Below are positions 45,994-54,971 of a stretch of 64,000 nt of DNA, in pieces. Below the pieces are notes generated by a model. It was not told where the DNA came from. It searched no databases and saw only the letters and a program-made list of their open reading frames with translations. The stretch is from assembly GCA_016714015.1 (NCBI GenBank), contig JADJNZ010000004.1:186001-250000 (forward strand). The letters are read 5' to 3'. Numbering within the stretch: position 1 is the stretch's first letter; each line of letters starts with the position of its first letter. The translations under genes and the position numbers were made by a program. The stretch is from Gemmatimonadota bacterium (lineage in GTDB: Bacteria; Gemmatimonadota; Gemmatimonadetes; Gemmatimonadales; Gemmatimonadaceae).

Positions 45994-48012
45994 TTACATC
46001 GCCACCGGGCTCAGCAGATCGTTGACCGCCTTCTTCAGCATGTCCACCTTCGGCTGGTCGCACGAGCCGGCGCGATCGCCGTCGAGCTCGGCGGAGAGCT
46101 TGCGCAGGGCATCGGCGCGGGCCGCACCCGAGGCCCGCTCGGCGTCCGCGAGTTCACGGCGCACCGCGCTCACGCGCGAAGCCGAGAGGCAGCGGCCGCG
46201 CTCCAGCTGGTCGACGAAGGCCTTCGCGAGCGAGAAGCTCGCCGGCCACTCGATCTTCGGCTGGCCCTGTGCGTTGAGGTAGTTCCAGCGCACCGTCTTG
46301 GCCGCGTCGATCTCGTTCTGCGTGAGGTGCTCGCTCGGGGTCAGCTCGGCGACGTCCATGCCGCGCGCGATCTCCGAGCTCACGATGGCGCCGTTGTACC
46401 AGTACACCGACCACGAGCCGCCCATCGCCATGCGGGTCGAGTCCACCGGGCCGCGGTCGAAGTAGGCGATCTCCTTCGGGTTCTTCGCGTCGGTCCAGTC
46501 GAAGACCGAGATGCCGCCCTGGTACCAGGCCTGCACCATCACGTCGCGGCCGGGGATCGGGATGAGCGAGCCGTTGTGCGCGACGCAGTTCTCCGTCGAC
46601 GTCTGCACGGTCGGGATCTTGTAGTAGCTCTGGAACACCATCTTGCCGTTCTCGATCGTGAAGATCGCGTCCGAGCCCCACTCCATCTTGTCGCCGGCAC
46701 GGCACTTCGGGCCGCCGCCGCCGCCCCACTCATCCGAGAAGAGCAGCTTGGTGCCGTCGTTGTTGAAGGTGGCCGAGTGCCAGTAAGCGAAGTTCGAGTC
46801 GGCGACCGCATCGAGACGACGCGGGTTGACCGGGTCGGAGATGTCGAGCAGGAGGCCGTGGCCCTCGCAGGCGCCGCCGGCGAGCCCGCGCGCCGGATAG
46901 ACCGTGATGTCATGGCACTGCGACCCCGGGTTCACCGCGCCACCGGGGGCGGCGGCCCCACCGAACATCCGGTTGATCATCGGCTGCAGACCGGCGCGGA
47001 ACGCGGCCGAGTCGGCCCCCGTCGCCGCCCCCGTGCCGCCGCGCGTACGCACGATGCTGTCGAGCTGCATCTTCGCGAACTGGTCGGGGAGGACGATCAC
47101 CTCGCCGCTGCCCGGGATCTCCGCCGTGAAGGCGCCGCGCGCGCGCGCCGCGGCGAGCATCGTCTCCGCCGCTTCCTTGTCCGCCTCCGAGGGCCCGTGC
47201 GACCGCGTGGAGGTGAGGCCGGCGAAGATGTTGGCCCGATTCACGACCGCGGACGCCGCCGGGTTCGCGAGCGGGACCTTGATGATCTCGATGCGGAGCA
47301 ACGAGGAGTTCGGGTTCTTGTCCGGCGTCTCGCGCACGCACTCGGCGAGCTCGGTCTGCGGGCGCACGCCCGACGAGCCGGACACGTAGATGTAGATGTT
47401 GTCCTTGTCCGCCGGGTTCTCGACCACCGTGTGGGTGTGCGAGCCGCGGCAGGTCTGGACGTTCGCGACGAGCTTCGGATTGCGGATGTCGCTGATGTCG
47501 AAGATACGCACGCCGCGCATGCGGTTGGCGCTCGACGGTTCCGGTACGCCACCCGCACCGCAGTCCACGCGGCCGTTGTTCGCCTCGGCCGACATGAACA
47601 TCAGGTTCCGGTAGACCGAAACGTCGTTCTGCGACGCCGGGCAGTTGAACGCCACGACGAGCTTGGGATCCGACGGGTTGGAGATGTCCCACACCACGGG
47701 GCCGTTGTAGTTGCCCTGAATGACGTAGTTGCCGGTGAAGGCGAGGTCGGAGTTGGTGATGCCGAGGAAGCCCTGCGGCGACACGGCCTTGGCGACCACC
47801 TTCATGTTGCTCGTCACCTCTTCGGCATTCATGAGCCCGGCGCGCAGGCCGACGCGGCGGTCGGCCAGGCGCTGCGCGAGTTCGCCGCTCGGGGTCGGCG
47901 TCGTCGACGGCGGCGTGGCACCCGAGCAGGCCGCGGTCGCGAGCAGCACGAACGCGAAGAGCCGGGAGGTGAGGGCGGACGCGCCGGGGCGGCGAAGGGG
48001 GGCGAGAGACAT
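45994..48012 (-). CDS. LVIVD-repeat lipoprotein, copy 2
   Basis: A lipoprotein of 672 residues (signal FVLLATAAC). The start is ATG 48012 with a GAGGAG ribosome site; a TTG one codon upstream is not needed. The layout is identical to copy 1: blades such as PVVWDISNPSDPKLVVAF, VRIFDISDIRNPKLVANV and ISVFDWTDAKNPKEIAYF, the same His-rich blocks, and an almost identical 290-residue C-terminal part. The segment between residues ~275 and ~385 differs strongly in sequence while keeping its length. It sits 58 bases after the DUF305 gene, so the order of transcription is DUF305, copy 2, copy 1. Confidence 0.88.
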   Translation of the reverse strand: MSLAPLRRPGASALTSRLFAFVLLATAACSGATPPSTTPTPSGELAQRLADRRVGLRAGLMNAEEVTSNMKVVAKAVSPQGFLGITNSDLAFTGNYVIQGNYNGPVVWDISNPSDPKLVVAFNCPASQNDVSVYRNLMFMSAEANNGRVDCGAGGVPEPSSANRMRGVRIFDISDIRNPKLVANVQTCRGSHTHTVVENPADKDNIYIYVSGSSGVRPQTELAECVRETPDKNPNSSLLRIEIIKVPLANPAASAVVNRANIFAGLTSTRSHGPSEADKEAAETMLAAARARGAFTAEIPGSGEVIVLPDQFAKMQLDSIVRTRGGTGAATGADSAAFRAGLQPMINRMFGGAAAPGGAVNPGSQCHDITVYPARGLAGGACEGHGLLLDISDPVNPRRLDAVADSNFAYWHSATFNNDGTKLLFSDEWGGGGGPKCRAGDKMEWGSDAIFTIENGKMVFQSYYKIPTVQTSTENCVAHNGSLIPIPGRDVMVQAWYQGGISVFDWTDAKNPKEIAYFDRGPVDSTRMAMGGSWSVYWYNGAIVSSEIARGMDVAELTPSEHLTQNEIDAAKTVRWNYLNAQGQPKIEWPASFSLAKAFVDQLERGRCLSASRVSAVRRELADAERASGAARADALRKLSAELDGDRAGSCDQPKVDMLKKAVNDLLSPVAM

Positions 48013-48070
48013 CAACGACTCCTCGTGGGGTGGATGGGCGACAACAGGACTGCGTGCGACCGCGGCGGCC

Positions 48071-48745
48071 TCAGGGCGAAGCCGGCATCACGCCGCGCTG
48101 GATCATCATCTGCATCATCCGGCGGATCTCGGTGGTCTGGTCGACCTCGACGTCCGCCGCGAACTTGAAGATCGCCTCGTTCTGGCCGGCGCCATGGCTC
48201 GCGAAGAGCTCCTTGACCATCGAGACGGCGCCGCGGTGGTGCTGGATCATGAACTGGAGGAAGAGGACGTCGAACGTCTCACCGCGTGCGGCCGAGAGGG
48301 AGTCCATCTGCTCCGGGCTCAGCATCCCCGGCATCATCGCCGAGTGCATGCCGTGCATCGCGTGGTCCATGATGACGTTGCCGAGCGAGTCGAGGCGGGG
48401 TGGGGCGATGTTGCGCTCCTCGAGCCAGGCCTGCATGAGCGCGATCTCGTCGGTCTGGGCGTTGATGATCCGCGCGGTGAGGCGCAGCAGTTCGTCACTC
48501 GCGCCGCGGCTCGGGGCCCACTTCGACATCACGATCGCCTGGGCATGGTGATGGATCATGCCCGACATGAAGTCGATGTCGGCCTGCGTGTACGGGTAGC
48601 GCAGCGAGTCCTGCTGCGCGCGCTGCCGGGCCGCGTCGAGCCCCATCACATAGTTGTCGGGGGTGGCACGAGGGGCACGGGCGCCGCCGCAGGCGGCCAA
48701 GAGGAGCCCGGCGGCGACGGAGAGGGCGAGGTGGGGGCGGGGCAT
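48071..48745 (-). CDS. DUF305 lipoprotein
   Basis: A lipoprotein of 224 residues (signal AGLLLAAC). The DUF305 fold shows twice: FMSGMIHHHAQAIVMSKWA and FMIQHHRGAVSMVKELF, both His/Met-rich four-helix elements, separated by a Met/His stretch with HAMHGMHSAMMPGM. DUF305 proteins such as CopM bind copper or silver in some bacteria, so a metal-handling role in the envelope is plausible but unproven here. It is the first gene of a transcript with the two LVIVD lipoproteins and is divergent from an ArsR-family repressor; these neighbours support a metal- or stress-responsive cluster. Confidence 0.87.
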   Translation of the reverse strand: MPRPHLALSVAAGLLLAACGGARAPRATPDNYVMGLDAARQRAQQDSLRYPYTQADIDFMSGMIHHHAQAIVMSKWAPSRGASDELLRLTARIINAQTDEIALMQAWLEERNIAPPRLDSLGNVIMDHAMHGMHSAMMPGMLSPEQMDSLSAARGETFDVLFLQFMIQHHRGAVSMVKELFASHGAGQNEAIFKFAADVEVDQTTEIRRMMQMMIQRGVMPASP

Positions 48746-48835
48746 GGGAGGGTGCGGTCGATCGGTTGGACAGCCGACGCGGAGGACAGGTTGCCAGCAG
48801 AATGTACTACGCGGCCGACGGCCCGGGGTTGCGGC

Positions 48836-48865
48836 TTGACGGCCTCCTAATGAGGGCCGTATACT
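48836..48865 (+). promoter_or_regulatory. arsR promoter, probably giving a leaderless transcript
   Basis: A strong promoter: -35 TTGACG at 48836-48841, 18-base spacer, -10 TATACT at 48860-48865. Only seven bases separate the -10 from the ATG at 48873, so transcription should start at or within a base or two of the start codon and the mRNA would have no ribosome site. Confidence 0.8.
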
Positions 48866-48885
48866 GAACCGTATGGTTCAGTATA
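48860..48885 (+). promoter_or_regulatory. perfect 11-bp palindrome over the -10 and start codon (operator)
   Basis: Arms TATACTGAACC (48860-48870) and GGTTCAGTATA (48875-48885) are perfect complements around a 4-base centre. The left arm contains the whole -10 box and the right arm starts on the last base of the ATG. A bound dimeric repressor would block RNA polymerase. The encoded ArsR protein is the obvious candidate. Confidence 0.8.
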
Positions 48886-49208
48886 GTAGCACCCTCGATC
48901 GCGCCTTCACCGCGCTCGCCGATCCGACGCGTCGGGGGATCCTCGAGCGGCTCGGTCAGCAGGATGCGAGCATCTCCGATCTCGCGGACGCGTTCGGGAT
49001 GTCGCTCACCGGGGTCCGGAAGCACGTTGCGCTGCTGGAGACCGCCGGCCTGGTACGCTCGGAGAAGGTCGGCCGCACGCGGACCTGCCGGCTCGGTGCG
49101 CGTTCGCTCGACGACGAACTCGCCTGGATCACCCGCCACCGCCGGCAGGTCGCCGCGCGGCTCGATTCCCTCGGGGCATTCCGCGAGGCCACCGCTGGAG
49201 ACGCCTGA
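48873..49208 (+). CDS. ArsR-family winged-helix repressor
   Basis: A protein of 111 residues with an ArsR/SmtB winged helix: RAFTALADPTRRGILERLGQ, then ISDLADAFGMSLTGVRKHVALLETAGLV (recognition helix) and VGRTRTCRLGARSLDDELAWI. No metal-binding cysteine pair (CXC) is present, as in the subgroup paired with SRPBCC/AHSA1 proteins. It starts at ATG 48873 within its own palindromic operator. A gene for such an SRPBCC protein follows one base after its stop, a pairing common for this regulator class, which probably controls that gene and itself. Confidence 0.92.
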   Translation: MVQYSSTLDRAFTALADPTRRGILERLGQQDASISDLADAFGMSLTGVRKHVALLETAGLVRSEKVGRTRTCRLGARSLDDELAWITRHRRQVAARLDSLGAFREATAGDA

Positions 49209-49209
49209 C

Positions 49210-50082
49210 ATGACCGAGACCGCCGCTGTCCGCGCGACCATCACCCCGCTCTCCGACCGCAGTGCCCGCATCGAGCGGATCTTCAACGCCCCGCCCGCGC
49301 GCCTCTGGCGCGCCATGACGGAGCCGGCGCTCATCGCGCAGTGGTGGGGCCGCGGGAATCCGCTGGTGGTCGAGAAGCTCGACCTGCGGGCCGGCGGGCA
49401 CTGGCGGTACGTCGAGCACTCGGACCATGGAACGCATGGCTTCGAGGGGCGCTTCGCCGAGGTCGATCCGCCGCACCGGATCGTGCAGACATTCGAGTGG
49501 GACGGGATGCCCGGGCACGTCATGCTCGACGCCTCCACGCTCGAGGACCTCGGCGACGGGCGCACGCGGCTGGTGACCATCTCCACCGCCATGGCCGTGG
49601 AGGACCTCGCGGGGATGCTCGCGAACGGCATGGAGGAGGGCATGAACGCGAGCTACGCCGCCCTCGACCGCGTGCTCGCGTCGCTTGCCGCGGATCGGCC
49701 GTTCCCCACGCGCGAGGCGCCGGCGACCGTCAGGCCCGCCGTCACGGTCCCGACGATCGAGGTGAAGGCGGGCACCGGGACGGCGATGCACGTCCTCGTG
49801 GGGCCGCAGCAGGGCGACACGAACTTCGCGTTGCGTCGCTTCGTGATGCAGCCCGGCGGCGGGATGCCCCTGCACACCAACCTCGTCGAGCACCAGCAGT
49901 ACGTCCTGCGCGGCAAGGCGCGGATCACCATCGGCACGCAGGTGCATGAGGTGGCGGCCGATCATACGCTGTTCATCCCCGCCGGCGTCCCGCACTCGTA
50001 TGACGTGGTCGAGGGGCCGTTCGAGTTCATCTGTGTCGTGCCCGACCGGCCGGACGAGGTGACGCTCGTGGGCGCCTGCTGA
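49210..50082 (+). CDS. SRPBCC (AHSA1) domain fused to a cupin
   Basis: A protein of 290 residues. Residues ~15-160 form an AHSA1-like SRPBCC domain (RIFNAPPARLWRAMTEPALIAQWWGRG, GHWRYVEHSDHGTHGFEGRFAEVDPPHRIVQTFEW), a ligand-binding fold. Residues ~195-290 form a cupin_2 barrel: MQPGGGMPLHTNLVEHQQYVLRGKARI with the metal-type His/Glu set, then HTLFIPAGVPHSYDV. Free AHSA1 proteins (about 150 residues) typically follow an ArsR gene; the added cupin is unusual and could sense or modify a small molecule. It begins one base after the arsR stop. Confidence 0.9.
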   Translation: MTETAAVRATITPLSDRSARIERIFNAPPARLWRAMTEPALIAQWWGRGNPLVVEKLDLRAGGHWRYVEHSDHGTHGFEGRFAEVDPPHRIVQTFEWDGMPGHVMLDASTLEDLGDGRTRLVTISTAMAVEDLAGMLANGMEEGMNASYAALDRVLASLAADRPFPTREAPATVRPAVTVPTIEVKAGTGTAMHVLVGPQQGDTNFALRRFVMQPGGGMPLHTNLVEHQQYVLRGKARITIGTQVHEVAADHTLFIPAGVPHSYDVVEGPFEFICVVPDRPDEVTLVGAC

Positions 50083-50140
50083 TCGAGGGGGGAGCGGCAC
50101 CCGGACGGGTCCGCGCTCGCTGTGCCAAGGGGGCGAACGT

Positions 50141-50175
50141 AAGTTCACCCGCGCCTTCCCACCGCGAGTGAACTT
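50141..50175 (+). repeat. inverted repeat upstream of the DUF885-like gene
   Basis: Perfect 8-base arms AAGTTCAC (50141-50148) and GTGAACTT (50168-50175), 19 bases apart, end one base before the ATG at 50177. It may be an operator or an mRNA hairpin next to the start; the wide spacing makes either use uncertain. Confidence 0.4.
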
Positions 50176-50176
50176 G

Positions 50177-51902
50177 ATGAACCGACCGATCCTGCCGCGC
50201 GTCGCCGTCGCGGCCTGCTTGAGCGTGCTGCTCGTCGGCCCCGGGCGTGCCGTCGTCGCGCAGGTCGGCCATCGGCCCGTGTCCGCGACGCGCGCGCCCA
50301 CCTACGCGCAGCTCCTCGCGCTCTTCACCGATTGGCGCTCCTTCGAAGAGCCGCCACGGCTCGACGGTGTCCCGGACTACGCGCCGCCGACGAATGCGCG
50401 TCGCCTCGCCGCGCTCGATGCGATGCAACGACGACTCGCCGCGATCGACACTGCTGGCTGGAGCATCCCGGAGCAGGTGGATTGGCACCTCGTGCGCGCC
50501 GAGATGAACGGTATGCGCTACCATCTCACCGTCCTCCAGCCCTTCGCGCGCGACCCGGCCTACTACGCCTCGGTGCGCCCGGAGGAGAGCGACACGCCGG
50601 CCGAGGAAGGGCCGACTATCCATGGCGCGGTCCGGCTCTGGAAGTACGCGGTCTGGCCGCGCACGGTGCTCGACACGCCGCGCGCGCTCGGCGTCGAGGA
50701 GGCTGCGCGACTCGCCGCGGAGCTGCGCCCGGTGCCGGCGCTCCTCCGCCAGGCGCGCGTGAATCTCGCCGGGGCCAACGCACGCGACCTCTGGGTGGGC
50801 GGCGTTCGAGCCTTCGAGGAACAGGCGGAGGTGCTGGACCAGTTGCGCGGCAAGGTCGCCGGCACGTCGCCCGAGCTCACGCGTGCGGTCGAGGCGGCGC
50901 ATGGCGCGACCCTCGCCTTCGCGCAGTGGCTCCGCGACGAGACGCCGCGGCGCACCGGTCCGTCCGGGATCGGCAAGGACCAGTACACCTGGTACCTCCG
51001 GAACGTCCTGCTGATGCCGCTCTCCTGGGAGGATGAGGTCACCATCACCCGGCGCGAGCTGATGCGGGCGCACGCGTCCCTGCGGCTCGAGGAGACGCGG
51101 AACGCAGCGCTCCCGCCCATGCCGGTGGCCGAGTCGCCCGCGGCCTACTCGGCGCTGCAGGAGCGGGCGATCGGCCGCATGATGCGCTTCGTCAACGAGA
51201 AACGGTTCACCACGGCCGAGCCCTGGTTCGAGCGCGCGCTGCGCGAGCGGATGCCGGGGTTCTCGCCGGAGTCGACGCGCAACTTCTTCTCCCAGGGGAA
51301 CCACCGCGACCCGCTTCCGCTCTGGAGCCACCTCTGGCACTGGTGGGACAACATGCGGATCCGCGTGGCGCCGCACGCGAGTCCGATCCGCCGCACGCCG
51401 CTCCTGTACAACGTGTGGATGAGCCGCGCCGAGGGCATGGCGACGGTGATGGAGGAGTGGATGATGCACGCCGGGCTCTACGACGACAGCCCGCGCTCGC
51501 GGGAGATCGTCTGGATCATGCTCGCCGCGCGTGCGGCCCGCGGACTGGGCAACCTCTACGCGCACAGCAACGCGTACACGATGGCCGAGGCGGCCGACTT
51601 CCACGTCGCCTGGACGCCGCGCGGCTGGATGCGCCGCGACCCGTTGCTCGGCTTCGAGCAGCACCTCTATCTGCGCCAGCCCGGTTACGGGGCAGCGTAC
51701 GTCACCGGGGGCCGCCTGATGGAGGACGCGATGGCCCAGCGCGCGCGCCAGCTCGGCCCCGGCCTTCACGATGCAACGCTTCTTCGATGAGGTGAATGGC
51801 GCGGGGATGATCCCGGCGTCACTCATCTACTGGGAACTGACGGGCGACGACCGGATGATCTGTGACCTCGCCCGCTCCACGCCGCTTCCGCCCCGTCCCT
51901 GA
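50177..51902 (+). CDS. exported DUF885-like protein, apparent frameshift near its 3' end
   Basis: An exported protein; ATG 50177 opens a signal peptide ending near AVVAQ, and a GTG at 50168 is an alternative. The body shows DUF885 features: KDQYTWYLRNVLLMPLSWEDEV, then an EGMATVMEEWMMHAGLY block that resembles the zinc-like EGWA region, and RAARGLGNLYAHSNAYTMAEAADFH. As given, the frame stops at 51790 after LGPGLHDATLLR. One base fewer near 51762-51766 restores a natural DUF885 ending (TMQRFFDEVNGAGMIP, then IYWELTGDD) that stops at 51902, eight bases before the next gene. So there is either a real frameshift or a base-calling error. The molecular function of DUF885 proteins is not established; some resemble carboxypeptidases. 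Confidence 0.78.
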
Positions 51903-51910
51903 CACCGACC

Positions 51911-54903
51911 ATGCCCTCCACCATGCTCCCGCCCTTCGGCTCGCGCACCGCTCTGGCTGCGCTCCTCGCGCTCACGGCCACCCGCTCGCCGCGCAGACTC
52001 CGGCCTCGCCGCTCACCGACGGCCTGCGCTTCCGCACGATCGGCCCGGCCGCGATGTCCGGTCGCATCGTCGACCTCGCCGTCGTCGAGGCGACGCCGCA
52101 GGTCTTCTACGCCGCCTCCTCCACGGGGGGCCTCTACAAGACGACGAACAACGGCACGACCTTCACGCCGCTCTTCGGTGACCAGGGCACGCATTCCATC
52201 GGCGCGATCGCCGTGCACCAGCGCGACACGAACGTCGTCTGGGTGGGGACCGGCGAGCGCGCCAACCGGCAGAGCTCGTCGTGGGGCGACGGGGTGTACC
52301 TGTCGCGCGATGGTGGCCGGAGCTTCCGCAATGTCGGGCTCCGGAACTCGGCGCACATCGGGCGGATCGTGCTGCATCCGGCTGATGCCAACGTCGCCTA
52401 CGTCGCGGCGATGGGCACGCTGTGGTCCTCGAACGAGGAGCGGGGCCTCTACGTGACGCGCGATGCGGGGGCGACCTGGACCCGCGTGCTGTTCGTCGAT
52501 GCAGAGACGGGCGTGGCTGACGTCGCGATGGACCCGTTCGACTCGATGACGCTCTACGCCGCGACCTACCAGCGGCGCCGCACGCCGTTCGGCTTCAACG
52601 GCGGTGGGCCCGGGAGCGCGCTCTGGAAGTCCACCGACGGCGGCATGACCTGGCGCAAGCTCACCACGGGGCTGCCCGAGGGCGAGCACGGCCGCATCGG
52701 CATCGGGATCTTCCGCGGGGATTCGCGCATCGTGTACGTGAGCGTGGAGCAGGGGCTGCGCTACACCGCCTCGACGAACTACGAGGAGCCGCAGGCGGGG
52801 CTCTATCGCTCCGACGACCGGGGCGAGTCGTTCGTGCAGCAGAGCACCTGGAACCCGCGGCCGATGTACGCGAGCCAGGTGATCGTCGACCCGGTCGATC
52901 CCTGCCGCCTCTACATGATGAACTTCTTCTCGATGTCCACCGACTGCGGGAAGACGTCGCGGCAGGTGCGGCAGTCGCTGCACGGGGACGACCGCTTCAT
53001 GTGGATCAACCCCGCGAATCCGCGCCACCTCATCAAGGCCGATGACGGCGGCATCGGCATCAGCTACGACCGCGCGGTGACCTGGCAGTTCATCGCCGAC
53101 CTGCCGGTGAGCCAGTGGTACCGCGTGACCGTCGACAACCGCAAGCCGTACCGCGTGTACGGCGGCCTGCAGGACAACGGCTCCTGGGCCGGGCCGTCCA
53201 TGTCGTACCGGAGCGAGGGCATCACCAACGACGATTGGGTGAAGTGGGGCGGGGGCGACGGTTTCCACAACGTCATCGATACCACCGACAACGTCACACT
53301 CTATTCGGCGTCGCAGTTCCTCGGCCTCTCCCGCATCAACCTCGCGACGGGCGAGGAGCGCGGCATCCGGCCCGGCGACCCCACCGGCGCGATCAGCGCG
53401 CGTCGCAACTGGGAGACGTGGGGCGACATGGCGGCCGCGCCACAGCGCCTGGGGAATGCGATGGCCCCGGCGAACTGGGACGCGCCGATCATCCTCTCGC
53501 CGCATGACGCGCGGACGGTCTACGCGGGGACCAACATCCTCTGGAAGAGCATCGACCGCGGCAACACCTGGACCGCCCTCGGCGACCGCACGACCGGCAT
53601 CGACCGTCGCACGCTCCCGATCATGGGGCGCATGCCGGACGCCGCCACGCGATCGCTGGATGACGGCGTGCCGTACTGGCCGACGGTGAGCGCGATCGCC
53701 GAGTCGCCGCGCGTGCGCGGCGACCTCTGGGTGGGCACCGACGACGGGAACGTGCAGCACAGCGTCGATGGCGGCCGGACGTGGACGGAGCTCGCCGGCA
53801 AGCTCGCCGGGTTGCCGCGCGGGGCCTGGATCAACGGGATCGAGGTCTCGCGGCACGCGAACGGCCGCGTCTACGTCGTGGCGAACAACTTCCGCAACGG
53901 CGACAACGCCAACTACGTCTATCGCACCGACGACGGCGGTCGCACCTGGTCGCGCCTCGACGGCGGGTTGCCCGCGGCGCGGGTGGCACGCACGCTGCGC
54001 GAGGACCTGATCAACCCCGACCTCCTGTTCCTCGGCACCGAGTTCGGGCTCTTCTGGAGCAACGACCGCGGCGCGACGTGGGCCGAACTGCGCGGCCAGA
54101 TGCCGCTCATGGCTCACAACGACCTGGTGCTGCACGCGCGCGAGCATGACCTCGTGCTGGCGACGCACTCCCGGGGCATCTGGATCCTCGACCACATGAA
54201 CGCGCTGCGCGAGCTGACGCCGGCGGTCGCCGCCCGCCCGCTGCATCTCTTCCGGATGCGCGCGGCGGAACAGATCCGCTATCGCGATGCGCTCGGGCAC
54301 GTCGGCGACGTCTTCTACACGGGGGAGAACCCGCCCAAGGGGGCGATCATCGACCTCTGGTTGAAGGACGCAGGCGCCGCGACGGTCACCATCCACGAGG
54401 CGGGCGGTGCGGAGGTCGCGCGTCTCACCGTGAACGGCAAGCCGGGGGTCAATCGGGCGATCTGGGACCTGCATTACGCGAACAACGGCCCCTTCGTGCA
54501 CCTCGGGACGTATGAGGTGCGCGTGGCGGCCGCCGGCACCACGGTCACGGGACGCCTCGAGGTACGCGAGGATCCGCGCATTCGCGTGGCCCCAGCGGTA
54601 CGGCGCGCGCACACCGAGACGATGCGGCGACTGGCCACGTTGCGGAACGAAACGCGGGCGCTCGGCGCGAGCATCGCGGCGGCGGTTCGCGCGTTGCCGG
54701 CCGATGTGCCGGCCGAGGCGCGGGCCCGCATGCAGCGGATGTCGGCCGAGGCGACCGAGCTCGCGTCGCGCGCGCAGCGCCTCTATGGCGAGGCCGACGG
54801 CGAGATCGGGCCGCTGAGCGCGCTCGAGCGCGAGCAGGAGGCGTTCTTCCGACGGATGCTCGAAGAACTGCGACGCACCGCGACCCAGGCGGGCGTGCGC
54901 TGA
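51911..54903 (+). CDS. exported BNR/sortilin-like beta-propeller protein, apparent frameshift in the signal peptide
   Basis: A protein of about 1000 residues made of BNR/Asp-box propeller repeats: SSTGGLYKTTNNGTTF, GVYLSRDGGRSFRNVGL, GLYVTRDAGATWTRV, ALWKSTDGGMTWRKL, VQHSVDGGRTWTEL, VYRTDDGGRTWSRLDGGL. This suggests a two-propeller VPS10/sialidase-like architecture; a C-terminal Ig-like stretch and coiled-coil end (~residue 920-1010) follow. The open frame extends to GTG 51862, but its first 45 residues look meaningless. In another frame ATG 51911 encodes a good signal peptide (ALAALLALTA); adding one C in the C run near 51978-51983 joins it to LAAQTP in frame. The natural ligand is unknown; no sialidase arginine triad is clear. 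Confidence 0.82.
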
Positions 54904-54971
54904 GCGCCCCAGCGCCCCGCGGACCCGCCGCGTAACCCGACCGTCACGACCATTCACTCGCCGAGGACCCG

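Noticed and set aside
48804..48810. GTACTAC next to the arsR promoter, resembling a BlaI-type half-site
   Set aside because: The second half of the dyad is missing, so it is not a credible operator.
51862..51980. N-terminal extension of the BNR protein from GTG 51862
   Set aside because: It overlaps the restored end of the DUF885-like gene, has His/Arg-rich nonsense composition and no signal peptide; the frameshift explanation with ATG 51911 fits better.
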